From Oscillospiraceae bacterium (lineage in GTDB: Bacteria; Bacillota; Clostridia; Lachnospirales; Lachnospiraceae): 64,000 bases of DNA. The notes under the pieces were generated by a model. The model ran no database searches, was not told the origin of the DNA, and saw only the letters and a program-made list of their open reading frames with translations. Shown piece by piece: positions 32,888-41,394 of the stretch. The DNA is taken from NCBI GenBank assembly GCA_021771715.1, contig JAETOO010000002.1, positions 1 through 64,000 of the forward strand, given 5' to 3'. Position 1 is the stretch's first letter; each line of letters starts with the position of its first letter. The position numbers and the translations under genes were made by a program.

Positions 32888-33799
32888 TCACTTCAGCTTG
32901 AAAGGCACCCCGTCAATCGATTGCGGATCATATCCTTTGAAATACCATGTCGGCACGGGATTCCGCATACGATCATACCAGGACAGCACCTCTTTTGCCT
33001 GGTCCAGCATGGTGTTCACTTCCTCTTGCCCGAACGGAATCGCCCAAGATACGGATCCGAGCGTATTGCTCGAAATATAAAGCGCGAGCAGCCTCCAAAA
33101 TTCCATCGGCACTTCACCGTCAAAGTACCCGTTTACCATACCGGATGCAAAGAGAGGCGATTTCTGGGCGCACCATACAATGCGGTTAAATTCCTCCCAC
33201 GGATCACCGTAATCATTACGGTTGAAGTCGATGATGTGAAGCTGACCGTTGCGGTCGATCATCATATTCCCGATATGGTAGTCGCCGTGCTGATAGACCT
33301 GCGGCCTGTGTCTCAGCAGATGACGGTTCTCGTTTATGTAGTCGATGAACGCCTGGCCGTTCTCGTACTTGATGGGGCATTCACTGTACTTTTTGATTTT
33401 ATCGTCCAGCTTCCGATTAAAACGCGGTCCCCACTCTTCCTGTGATGCAGGGGCTGGTATGGAATGGATCCTGCGAAGAATGCGTCCCGCTTCAAGACCG
33501 TAGACATACTGTTCTGTGTCGGAATAGCCGGAGATAACCTGCTCGGCATCTTCGCCGTCAATCCAACTCTGGATCGAATAAACGCCGTCCTCACAGATGC
33601 CAAACTCGATTGGCTCACACATCGGTACCCCAGAAGCGGCGAGCTGTTTCATTCTATTGAATTCAGACCGTTTTCTATCATACTGCGCAATATCAGAAAC
33701 ACGCAAAAGATACCGCGTGCCGTTTTCGTCGGTAACGCAGTATTTTTTATCACTGGACCAGCCTTTGTCAATGGGCTCCTTTGAAATGTAATCTCGCAT
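32888..33799 (-). CDS. Aminoglycoside phosphotransferase (APH)-family kinase
   Basis: This is a protein of the APH/choline-kinase fold, 303 residues. The catalytic loop is YQHGDYHIGNMMID (near residue 172) and the metal-binding aspartate is in HIIDFNRNDYGDPWEEFNR. The N-lobe includes a nucleotide-binding lysine region (YLLRVSDI). It contains all kinase motifs, but nothing shows that it acts on aminoglycosides; many gut members phosphorylate other small molecules. The ATG at 33799 has AGGAGA six bases upstream. Confidence 0.88.
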   Translation of the reverse strand: MRDYISKEPIDKGWSSDKKYCVTDENGTRYLLRVSDIAQYDRKRSEFNRMKQLAASGVPMCEPIEFGICEDGVYSIQSWIDGEDAEQVISGYSDTEQYVYGLEAGRILRRIHSIPAPASQEEWGPRFNRKLDDKIKKYSECPIKYENGQAFIDYINENRHLLRHRPQVYQHGDYHIGNMMIDRNGQLHIIDFNRNDYGDPWEEFNRIVWCAQKSPLFASGMVNGYFDGEVPMEFWRLLALYISSNTLGSVSWAIPFGQEEVNTMLDQAKEVLSWYDRMRNPVPTWYFKGYDPQSIDGVPFKLK

Positions 33800-33868
33800 C
33801 CATGTTCTCCTGTGCGTCTTCTTGGCATATTGTTGCTGATTTATTTGTGGGAAAGCATTGCGACAGTG

Positions 33869-34207
33869 TCAACCTTGAATTGCCGCTGTCCGAACTCCAT
33901 CTAAACCCACCAAATTCGATAGGGTTTGTTCATGAATTTTCCAACGACCGTAACGCTTGCCACCAATGCGTTCAAGCTTATTCTTTTCTCTTAATCGCCT
34001 AATAACACGCTCCACGGTTCGCTTTGTTACATTTAACTTTTCTGCTATAGCGCTCATGGTAGCTGAAGAATCTTCCGCTATAATAGCAAGAATTTTCTTT
34101 GGAACGCATTAAATTTCACCATGCTGTCCTCGCCATGAACAATATACTCCGGCTCATCCGCACCGAGATTATCCTCTTTTACAACCGACAAATTCTCATC
34201 AGCCATT
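33869..34207 (-). pseudogene. Frameshifted C-terminal part of an AlbA_2/divergent-AAA DNA-binding protein
   Basis: An initial frame from 34207 (MADENLSVVKEDNLGADEPE, then YIVHGEDSMVKFNAFQR) runs into a stop at 34078. The following winged-helix text (KILAIIAEDSSATMSAIAEK, then LNVTKRTVERVIRRLREK) is in another frame. Together they match the tail of COG2865-type regulators (a divergent AAA domain followed by wHTH). The catalytic N-terminal part is absent, so this is a remnant. Confidence 0.7.
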
Positions 34208-34285
34208 TTTATACTCTCTTCCTCAATCTGAATACAGATATTGTACCACATCCACCTACATTTTACTATCCGGAAAAAGAGTAAG

Positions 34286-34322
34286 AAAAAAAGCCGATCA
34301 GGAATCGCACCTCCCAATCGGC
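34286..34322 (-). terminator. Terminator of the recombinase remnant
   Basis: On the minus strand, GCCGAT pairs with ATCGGC around a 19-base loop, followed by seven T. It begins ten bases after the recombinase stop codon. Confidence 0.75.
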
Positions 34323-34330
34323 GTCTTTTC

Positions 34331-34650
34331 TTACTCCTTTTCATTTTTACATTCAATCTCCGTTCCATCCAGGAACACCACCAGCAGCGTCCCATCCTCA
34401 AAAACCTTGATGTGATCCAGCATCTTCAGCATGAAATCTGTATCCATCTCCGTCAGATGTGATTTTTTTCAAAGATAATCCCAATGCCCAGGTTCTTCAG
34501 CTCTCGTACATAGTTCAGGCAGTCCAATGTATTCCTTGCGAATCGGGAAATGGACTTGATAATGATCATGTCAATCTCTCCTACTCTTGCCCGCTCCAGC
34601 ATTTTCTGAAACTGCGGTCGGTTTTCGCAATAACCGGAGATGCCCTGGTC
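34331..34650 (-). pseudogene. Large serine recombinase, middle and C-terminal remnant
   Basis: On the minus strand from 34650 the text reads [20 protein letters not shown], then [19 protein letters not shown] and [20 protein letters not shown]. This is the part of the resolvase domain that follows the catalytic serine. It then joins, after a frame change, the extreme C-terminus of the same family (MDTDFMLKMLDHIKVFEDG to a TAA at 34331). The large central domain is deleted. The fragment begins exactly at the codon before GISG, where a foreign-looking end sequence takes over. Confidence 0.8.
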
Positions 34651-34804
34651 TATCTAATCGCCTATTTTGATACAATTCTATTTTCCCCATACTTTTTTAT
34701 TTTGCCTCCAAGGGGGTTCAAATGTGAAAACCGCCAGTAGAATTATTGCTATTATTATGGTATGATGAATTTGGAAAATCGTAATCAGCATAGGACGAGC
34801 ACTG

Positions 34805-35410
34805 ATGTTTGATATTAAAAAATTGAAATGGACAAGAGAACCAAACAGTTATGATATTACAGACAACAAGATTGAAATCATAACAAAACCATATACAGAT
34901 TTATGTCAGAGAACATATTATCATTTCAGGAACGATAATGCACCCGTATTACAGATGAGGACATTGGAAAAGTATTTTTCTTTCGTCGTCAAAACCGAGT
35001 TTGAAAGTAAGCACAGGTTTGATCAGTGCGGAGTTGTGATGTATCTTAACAGCGATAATTGGCTGAAAGGCTCTATTGAATATGAAAATAGCAAATTTCA
35101 GCACTTAGGCAGTGTTGTAACCAATCACGGATATTCCGACTGGGCTACTACAGCGATTCAGGCGTCCGTTAAATCCATGTGGTATCGCTTAAGCCGGAGA
35201 GAGGATGATTTCTGTATCGAATGTTCTGACGACGGTATTCATTTTTCCCAGATGCGTGTATGCCATATGTGGGATGCCGTTGAAGAAATTTCCTTTGGAG
35301 TATATGCGTGCAGTCCGGAAGATTCATCATTTAAGGCAGTGTTCTCGCATATGGACGTAACAGAGTGTAAATGGCTGGCACATGATGGACAGCAGCCGGA
35401 TTTCCCGTAA
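34805..35410 (+). CDS. DUF1349 domain-containing protein
   Basis: This is a soluble protein of 201 residues of the DUF1349 (concanavalin-like beta-sandwich) family, of unknown function. Recognisable segments are GVVMYLNSDNWLKGSIEYEN and YSDWATTAIQASVKSMWYRL, with GVYACSPEDSSFKAVFS near the end. The ATG at 34805 is preceded by AGGACGAG. It is AT-rich like its surroundings and stands alone on the plus strand inside the putative insertion. Confidence 0.85.
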   Translation: MFDIKKLKWTREPNSYDITDNKIEIITKPYTDLCQRTYYHFRNDNAPVLQMRTLEKYFSFVVKTEFESKHRFDQCGVVMYLNSDNWLKGSIEYENSKFQHLGSVVTNHGYSDWATTAIQASVKSMWYRLSRREDDFCIECSDDGIHFSQMRVCHMWDAVEEISFGVYACSPEDSSFKAVFSHMDVTECKWLAHDGQQPDFP

Positions 35411-35480
35411 GCCATAAGAAATCCCTCCTTCAAAAATAACAGGTACAGAAACTTTTTGCACTCTGCTACTGGATATGCTA

Positions 35481-35489
35481 TGTTATAAT
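35481..35489 (+). promoter_or_regulatory. Extended -10 promoter of the 47-residue protein gene
   Basis: TGTTATAAT (35481-35489) is an extended -10 box 27 bases before the start codon; no consensus -35 is present at the right spacing. Confidence 0.5.
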
Positions 35490-35515
35490 TTCGGAATATA
35501 CAAGGAGGATTCACA

Positions 35516-35659
35516 ATGAAAAAAATCGGATTAGGTATCGCAATACTGCTCTTTGCTATCGTTATTTCTCTCTGTTCATCAGGAATGGAACTACTCACTA
35601 TCGGAATTGGAGTTGTAGGATTGATTTTTTCAATCATAGGATTTATGGAGCGCAACTAA
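35516..35659 (+). CDS. Small membrane protein, 47 residues
   Basis: The frame opens with ATG at 35516, seven bases after AAGGAGG, and ends with TAA at 35657-35659. Two hydrophobic segments (IGLGIAILLFAIVISLC and LTIGIGVVGLIFSIIGF) are joined by SSGME, giving a probable helical hairpin. Similar short proteins occur widely in Firmicutes without a known function. The good ribosome binding site and promoter make it credible despite its size. Confidence 0.65.
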   Translation: MKKIGLGIAILLFAIVISLCSSGMELLTIGIGVVGLIFSIIGFMERN

Positions 35660-35777
35660 AATAAAGTTAGATTTATCGAGCCAATACAGGTAACAAAAGA
35701 ATTTATATAAGCTGCTATTATTTTATTAACATAGCTGAATATGTGAAATTGAGAGCGAAGGAGTTTGTCAAGTACAT

Positions 35778-36214
35778 TCATAGCATCTTCTTTTCAAAAC
35801 GCTCGCCACAGTCACAACCTTGCCCCCCGAATCTGTCCCGGATATAGCATTCGTGGGAGCAGTATTTCCGATTGCGGTTCCCATAGGCCGTGAATGGTTT
35901 CCCACACCCGGCGCAAATGAATTCATAGACCGCCTTCTGCCTGATCTGGCCGGGATGCTCCGTCCACCATTTCTCCCGGCAGGCTTTACAGCAGAATATC
36001 CTTTTTTCCTTTTGGGCCGCTGTTCTATTTCCGCACCGCATTCCCGGCAGCGGTCAGTATCATCAATAACCAGAAGTTCCGCAGAAGTGAGTTTATTCCT
36101 GCGGCAGAAACTTTTAACAGTGTCTTTGGAAACACCGATTTCTTTTCCGATCTCAGCATAGCTCCGCCCCATCCTGCGGAAACGGACTATTTTTTCTTTC
36201 TGTTCGCCAGTCAC
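35778..36214 (-). pseudogene. HTH/zinc-ribbon protein of recombinase modules, frameshifted (copy A)
   Basis: GTG at 36214 has AGGAGG eight bases upstream. The helix-turn-helix part reads KIVRFRRMGRSYAEIGKEIG, then VSKDTVKSFCRRNKL, followed by the zinc-binding CRECGAEIEQRPKRK. At a run of six A (about 36000) the frame changes; the rest (FCCKACREKWWTEHPG, then CAGCGKPFTAYGNRNRKYCS and HECYIRDRF) is in the -1 frame. Such proteins accompany large serine recombinases in conjugative-transposon remnants. Slippage on the A-run could in principle restore the product. Confidence 0.65.
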
Positions 36215-36312
36215 TTTCTGCACCTCCTCACCACACGGAAATTTGGGGCCGTTTTGAGAGGGTATAAAAGAATTCTGCCCCACAGTACAAACTATGCTCT
36301 GCAGGCCGTCCA

Positions 36313-37668
36313 TTATAACTTCAATACTTTCCCGGACTCTTTTCTCCAGAAGAACAAACCAAACGGGATTACCACTGCTTCTGCCAGTACAAATGCCATC
36401 CAGATCAATGACAGCTTTCCGAATCTGGATAAAACCGCAATGAATACAACTGGTAAAACCACCTGCCTGCTGAGTGTCAACAACATACTCTGTACGCCCA
36501 TACTTAATCCCTGAAATGCTGCCGAATAGGTGAGACAGACATTAGAGAGAAGATAGCTCACCGCCATGATCCGAAGTGCCATGACACCAATGGCAAGCAT
36601 TTCTTCGGAAGCATCAAATAAAAGCAGCACCTGCTCCGGTGCAATCTCCATGATCAGAAAGAATATACTGTAAAAGGCAACAGAATACAGCATTGCCCAT
36701 CGGCAGCTCTGATAGATTCTTCTGGGTTTCTTTGCTCCATAATTATATGCAACAATGGGAATCAAACCACTTCCCATACCATTTACTCCTACCGTTACAA
36801 GGCCCTGAATTTTTACACAGGCTCCATAGACGGCGACCGCCGTAGGCGTAACAGCCATCAGAACAGAATTTACATAGACTGCCAATACCGAAGAAACCGC
36901 CTGTACCAATGTGCTCGGTACTCCTACTTTCAAAATAGCCGCGATACAGTGTTTATCTGCCTTAGTGGTAAAATGAATCGGGATTTCCCTGTTCCAGCGG
37001 CGATTGATGAAATATCCTGCAAAACATCCTGCCCATTGTCCGATTACCGTGGCAAGAGCTGCACCCGCTGTTCCCATTTCCGGAAACCCAAAGTATCCAA
37101 AAATAAGGATCGGATCTAAAATCAAATTCGTGATGGATGCGGCTGATAAGGTGAACAAAAATAATGAGGACTTTCCGCTTGCCATGACAAAGCGGTCAAA
37201 CACCCATTGCCCCATCATACCCAGGGAACCAATCATACAGATACGCAGATAAGGAATCCCATAATCCATAATGATCTCATTTCCGCCAGACTGCCATCTG
37301 AAATATATCCTCAAAACCAGAACTTCCAAAACAACGACCAGTACCCACGCCAGAAATGCCAGCACCAATGCGGCCGAAGCCGTCCTCTTTACTTTCTCTC
37401 TGTCCTGCTCACCCAGAGCCTTAGAAATCACGGCATTTAAACCTACCGCAATTCCAAGCCCCATCGCAGACATCAATATCTGTACGGGCGCGGCCAAAGA
37501 CAGGGCAGTTAAGGCATCCTCTGAAATTCTCGCCACAAACATACTATCCACAAAATTGTAAAGGGAATTGATCAGCAGTGAAATCATCAGGGGGATTCCT
37601 GTTTTCAGCACCAGGCCCGGTATCCCCGCTGTACCCATGTTATTACTTGTCTGTCGTGTTTCTGTCAC
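36313..37668 (-). CDS. MATE-family efflux transporter (MepA-like)
   Basis: This is a multidrug and toxin extrusion protein of 451 residues with twelve hydrophobic segments. SLLINSLYNFVDSMFVARI near the start and GAAKPRR-type loops resemble the MepA branch (exporters of cationic dyes and disinfectants). The start is GTG at 37668 with GGGGGAATGG upstream. It is divergent from a truncated LysR gene, which suggests the regulator once controlled it. All segments appear intact, unlike the genes around it. Confidence 0.85.
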   Translation of the reverse strand: MTETRQTSNNMGTAGIPGLVLKTGIPLMISLLINSLYNFVDSMFVARISEDALTALSLAAPVQILMSAMGLGIAVGLNAVISKALGEQDREKVKRTASAALVLAFLAWVLVVVLEVLVLRIYFRWQSGGNEIIMDYGIPYLRICMIGSLGMMGQWVFDRFVMASGKSSLFLFTLSAASITNLILDPILIFGYFGFPEMGTAGAALATVIGQWAGCFAGYFINRRWNREIPIHFTTKADKHCIAAILKVGVPSTLVQAVSSVLAVYVNSVLMAVTPTAVAVYGACVKIQGLVTVGVNGMGSGLIPIVAYNYGAKKPRRIYQSCRWAMLYSVAFYSIFFLIMEIAPEQVLLLFDASEEMLAIGVMALRIMAVSYLLSNVCLTYSAAFQGLSMGVQSMLLTLSRQVVLPVVFIAVLSRFGKLSLIWMAFVLAEAVVIPFGLFFWRKESGKVLKL

Positions 37669-37827
37669 TTACCATTCCCCCTTCACAACTCCTATTCTAC
37701 AATTTAATCATAGCAACCTGTAAATAATATTACAAATACTTATATTTTATTAAGCTCAATAGTTAAATCCTATTCAAATGTATGCTATACTGGATATATA
37801 AACTTCAGAGAAGAAAGGATGCTGCCT

Positions 37828-38640
37828 ATGGAATTGCGTGTACTCCAATATTTCCTTGCCGTTGCAAGAGAACAAAGCATTGTAAGAGCAGCAGAATCAC
37901 TGCATTTATCGCAGCCCACACTTTCCACGCAGATCAAAGCGATGGAAAAGGAGTTGGGAAAGCAGTTCTTAATTCGTGGAACAAAAGGCTCCAGAAAAGT
38001 TACGCTCACAGAAGAAGGGATGATCCTGAGAAAGCGGGCAGAAGAAATTTTGAATCTTGTGCAAAAAACAGAGAGAGAAATTTCCCTCTCCGACCAGGTC
38101 ATTGTTGGTGATGTCTATATTGGCACAGGTGAGACAGATGCAGTCCGTTTTATTGCCAAAACCGCAAGAGAGCTGTACAAAACTTACCCCGGTATCCATT
38201 ATCATATCTCCAGCGGAAATTCCGAATTTGTACTGGAACAATTAGAGAAAGGTCTGATCGATTTCGGAATTGTGTTCGGTTCTGTGGATCATGCAAAATA
38301 TAATTCAATCCCCCTCCCCTATAAAGATATCTGGGGTGTACTGATGCGGAAGGATTCTCCGCTGGCAGAAAAAAGTGAAATTCTCCCGGAGGATTTATGG
38401 GACAAGCCATTGATTATCTCAAGACAATATTCTGCCGAATCGTGGTTAAAACGGGAATTATCTGAATTGGAAATTGTTGCAACCTATAACCTGCTTTTCA
38501 ACACCTCGCTGATGGTGGAAGAAGGTTTAGGTTGCCGGCACAAATATAAACTTTTTTATTTTCCCCTAAGTAGGGGGTTCAAATCGGCGGGAAGGGTTCA
38601 AATCAGATTTCAACGGCTGGCTGCTGTTTCTGTAACGTAA
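37828..38640 (+). pseudogene. LysR-family regulator truncated at its 3' end
   Basis: MELRVLQYFLAVAREQSIVR begins a normal LysR helix-turn-helix, with AGAAAGGA suitably placed before the ATG at 37828. Homology continues to NLLFNTSLMVEEGLG (about 38530), roughly residue 235 of an expected 290-300. It then changes to unrelated codons running through the GGGGGTTCAAAT repeat region to a chance stop at 38640. The effector domain is incomplete, so function is doubtful. Confidence 0.75.
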
Positions 38641-38743
38641 AAAAATGACCTCCGGCAGAGTGCCAAATCTGCCGAAAGCCACTATTTAAGGCTGTTTCTA
38701 CTCTTAACATGAAATTGTTTTGTATCAAAATACAGTTTTACAT
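38576..38743 (+). other. Right-end sequence 1 of the putative element
   Basis: The order is two GGGTTCAAATC motifs (38577 and 38596 region), a hairpin CGGCAGA/TCTGCCG (38653-38659 with 38668-38674) followed by AAAGCC, and the terminal TTGTATCAAAATACAGTTTT and ACAT ending at 38743. The same order recurs at 43742-43942 with different stem bases. Confidence 0.55.
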
Positions 38744-38929
38744 ATCCGCATATACGTCCGCATATTCCCATTCGGGATTCTTCTGGATCAGGGTGCTGTA
38801 ATAGCTTACCTGCACGGAAACGGAATGCATCAGCCGCTCGGTGTCCCTTGACACCCTTGCGTAGGCAGCGACCTTTTTCCTTGCCTGAAAAACCGGCAGC
38901 TTCGGCTCAATTTTGCTGATTTTCCGCAT
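38744..38929 (-). pseudogene. Large serine recombinase, N-terminal remnant 2
   Basis: ATG at 38929 with AAAGGAG upstream begins MRKISKIEPKLPVFQARKKV, then AAYARVSRDTERLMHSVSVQ with the catalytic serine in YARVS, and ends EWEYADVYAD before the shared end sequence supplies ATG TAA. Only the first 62 residues of a protein normally of about 500 remain. Confidence 0.85.
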
Positions 38930-38973
38930 GAAACCAACTCCTTTCCGCTACTATACATCACTCTGAAAGGGCA

Positions 38974-39150
38974 TTAAGTCAACGGTTTTCCCGATAATAA
39001 TGTACCCAAAGTCGGGCGGTATTTCTTCAGCAGGATTGTATCAATCTGCATAAATTCCCCCTCGGAAATGACGCCCTTTTTCAGTATGGATTTTGCCACG
39101 GAAAGGGACATGAGATAACGCCGCTCCGCCCTGAATTCCTCCTTACTCAC
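38974..39150 (-). CDS. SHOCT-like small protein of recombinase module
   Basis: GTG at 39150 overlaps the stop of the HTH/zinc-ribbon remnant (GTGA) and opens 58 codons. The text (MSKEEFRAERRYLMSLSVAK, then SILKKGVISEGEFMQIDTIL and KKYRPTLGTLL) is the SHOCT-type short protein that commonly precedes large serine recombinases in conjugative-transposon modules. It is 44 bases upstream of recombinase remnant 2, in operon order. Confidence 0.7.
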   Translation of the reverse strand: MSKEEFRAERRYLMSLSVAKSILKKGVISEGEFMQIDTILLKKYRPTLGTLLSGKPLT

Positions 39151-39441
39151 CCCCCGTCACCGCCTTTGAAACGGTCTCTGATATAGCATTCGTGGGAACA
39201 GTATTTCCGTTTGGAATTGCCATAAGCTGTGAATGCTTTTCCGCACCCGGCACAAGTGAAGGAATAGACCGCCCTGTGGCTGGCATTCCTGTCCCCGCAC
39301 CGCCATTTCCCCGGTCAGCCCGTTCCTTCTGCAGAAGCTCTTGACCGTGTCCTTTGAAATCCCTATTCTTTTTGCCACAGCCGTATATCCAAGCCCCTCC
39401 CGCCGCAGGGATATTATTTTTGTTTTCTGTTCGTCCGTCAT
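39147..39441 (-). pseudogene. HTH/zinc-ribbon protein, internally deleted and frameshifted (copy B)
   Basis: ATG at 39441 has GGGAGG eight bases upstream. The HTH part (TKIISLRREGLGYTAVAKRI, then GISKDTVKSFCRRNGL) is followed by a deletion of the first zinc-binding segment and a frame change. The second zinc part (YSFTCAGCGKAFTAYGNSKR and YCSHECYIRDRF) continues to TGA at 39147. It is a paralogue of copy A at 35778-36214. Confidence 0.65.
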
Positions 39442-39450
39442 GAAAAGCAC

Positions 39451-40296
39451 CTCCCTATTAAGTCAAGTCCTTTTTCCTTGAAAATCAAGGATTTTTTGAT
39501 ATACTACCAATAAATATCTCAGAAGAAAGAGCCATTGGTATGGGCATTTCTCTGTATCTGGTACGAAAATAGCTGGTTCTGGGTACACGAAGTAAAACGT
39601 CTTGTTTTTCCGTTCTACATGGCCCTGTGTATACCCATCCATCTACGGCAGCGAACCTCCCGTGTCTACCTGGATCTCCCGCATTTCTGCAGGGTCCTAA
39701 CTTCCTTCGTCCCGCCTGTCCATAACCAGGGTGTCAGCTTAGCTCCTCGTCAGGGTTATGCCCTATGGTGATGATTCCTGCCGACTACTGGCTCATTCTT
39801 TGTTTTAAGTCTTACTGACCTGTTCTGTATGTTCCACAAGCCAGCACCTTGCGGTGGACGTTTCCCGGCTTATTCCTCATACCTTTCAGCTTTCCTGCCA
39901 CAGCTGAATTCAACTCTCGGAATTATTTTCTAAAAGCTCAATTCAACTGTAGCAGGGGCATTACCTGTTTTGTCTCTGGTTGTTATGCTGCCTGCGTCTG
40001 CGGCCTCCTAATGTCTCTCACCAGCTTCTCCTCGTACTATCAGAACGGATTTACCACATCCTAACCAGAAAAGATTCAGAAAAAATCCAAAAAATCTGTG
40101 GCAAGCAGATGTGTACTACGCTGATTAAACTGAAAGCATACTGGAAACCTCAGCATAAAGCAAAAATGAGCCATTCCGCACAAGGCAGACGGCCCATTTT
40201 GAAATAAACTCAAACTATCTTAATTCATAATGGATTACCTCTTTTTTAGGAAGAACAGCTACCATTATTCACATCATGCTCTTTGAGATAGATCAC
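39451..40296. other. Gene-free block with a possible structured RNA or element remnant
   Basis: About 850 bases carry no credible gene. 39470-39500 contains a CCTTGATTTTCAAGG palindrome. 39560-40075 has the character of a structured noncoding sequence (short GC-rich paired segments, no long frame on either strand). I suspected a group II intron 5' domain, but saw no domain V-like hairpin and no reverse transcriptase, so it is left unassigned. 40080-40296 shows nothing recognisable. Confidence 0.35.
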
Positions 40297-41010
40297 TTAT
40301 AATAGATAGTTCAAGAAACTCATAAGTCTCTTGTCCTCCATGTTTAACACCAATTCTTCAGGAAAGTTTTCCATATTGAGAAGATTTATGGCCTGATCAA
40401 ATTTACCTACAGCATCAGGAAAATGTGCATCTGAACTAATCACAATAGGGACACAATATTCCTTACAAAGCTTCAGCATCTTTCTATAATTCTCTACACA
40501 ATTTAATCTGCGGTCTTGTTTGAGTAAAGAACTATTATTAATCTCCAATGCCACCTGATGCTTTTTTGCAGCTGTAACAAGCAATTCATAATCCAGTGGA
40601 TTGTGGTCATCATCAGGATGGGAGATAAGCTTTATCTTCGGATTTTCCATACACTTTATTAAATTTTGCGTGTTTTTTATTTTCCCTTGATCAGTATAAC
40701 ACTGTGAATGGATTCCAACGATTCCATAATCCAATTTATCAATATATGTTTGTTCAAGAGAAAGTGTGCCGTCATTTAATACATTTATCTCGCTTCCATG
40801 AATAAGTGTAACACCAAATAATGTTCTGGGAACCACTTCAAAATTCATATAATAGAACGGGTCTACTGTTCCAGGAATTCCTGGTGCATGTTCTGTAATA
40901 CCAAGAATGTGAAGTCCTCTTTTTGACGCCGAATAAGCCATCTCTGACATCGTTCCATAAGCATGTCCGCTGGCTAGTGTATGTGTATGAATATCTGCAA
41001 TCAGTCGCAT
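40297..41010 (-). CDS. PHP-domain phosphatase (YcdX-like)
   Basis: This is a metal-dependent phosphoesterase of the PHP family, 237 residues. The N-terminal metal-binding motif is DIHTHTLASGHAYGT, with further ligands in ITEHAPG, GIHSQCY, LISHPDDDHNP and VISSDAHFPD. It resembles YcdX-type phosphatases acting on small phosphorylated substrates. The ATG at 41010 has GAGGTG upstream. It is the last gene of the hxlA-hxlB-dehydrogenase order on the minus strand, so a sugar phosphate is a plausible substrate. Confidence 0.88.
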   Translation of the reverse strand: MRLIADIHTHTLASGHAYGTMSEMAYSASKRGLHILGITEHAPGIPGTVDPFYYMNFEVVPRTLFGVTLIHGSEINVLNDGTLSLEQTYIDKLDYGIVGIHSQCYTDQGKIKNTQNLIKCMENPKIKLISHPDDDHNPLDYELLVTAAKKHQVALEINNSSLLKQDRRLNCVENYRKMLKLCKEYCVPIVISSDAHFPDAVGKFDQAINLLNMENFPEELVLNMEDKRLMSFLNYLL

Positions 41011-41031
41011 ATTGTTTCACCTCTCAATACC

Positions 41032-41332
41032 TTAAATTATGCATTTGTCATCCTTACCTGTTACTAACTCAACCTTTCCTTTATAATTGCCAATCATCTC
41101 AAAAAATTTATTGATATCTTTTATATTCGATACTATTTCTCTGCAAACTCATGCCCTAAAATCATCAGAACATTCGGCTGGGATGCCCCCGGAATTCCAT
41201 AAAAAATATGTATATCAGTCCAGCAGATTCCACTGGCTATCACTTTTACAAGGACATCATCCTCCTTAATCTATGGCACTCCGATTCCCTGGATTTCAAT
41301 TTTTCTTTTTCAAGATATTCTGTTGCTTTCAT
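41032..41332 (-). pseudogene. Zinc-dependent alcohol dehydrogenase remnant
   Basis: ATG at 41332 begins MKATEYLEKEKLKSRE, then shifts frame and passes an in-frame stop. IKEDDVLVKVIASGIC, TDIHIFYGIPGASQ and LMILGHEFA are the N-terminal catalytic-domain signatures of medium-chain zinc alcohol dehydrogenases, including the cysteine and histidine ligands. After another frame change a short tail (DINKFFEMIGNYKGKVELVT) leads to TAA at 41032, 21 bases before the PHP gene start. The coenzyme-binding domain is deleted. Its position shows that it was the third gene of the hexulose-phosphate operon. Confidence 0.75.
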
Positions 41333-41394
41333 AATTTTTCTTTTCCTTTTATATATTTGTAATTTATTTTTATGTTTTAGTAAAAACAATGTAT

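Larger units (their letters stand above)
34650..38743. mobile_element. Putative 4.1-kb insertion within a serine recombinase gene
   Basis: The left boundary is marked by CTATTTTGATACAA (34661-34674) next to the recombinase C-part, and the right boundary by the inverted TTGTATCAAAATAC (38720-38733) next to a recombinase N-part. The two recombinase pieces are in the same orientation and would meet at the VYAD/GISG codon if the segment were removed. Contents are a DUF1349 gene, a small membrane protein, a broken HTH/zinc-ribbon gene, a MATE gene and a truncated LysR gene. No transposase is present, so this may be a decayed or non-autonomous element, or the product of several events. Confidence 0.45.

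Noticed and set aside
34078-34401. Minus-strand frame of 107 codons across 34078-34401
   Set aside because: It joins out-of-frame recombinase tail, terminator and the start of the wHTH remnant by chance; the real pieces lie in other frames.
39535-40207. Plus-strand frames of 71-78 codons in the gene-free block
   Set aside because: They have no ribosome binding site, codon use is unlike neighbouring genes, and they overlap one another within what looks like noncoding sequence.
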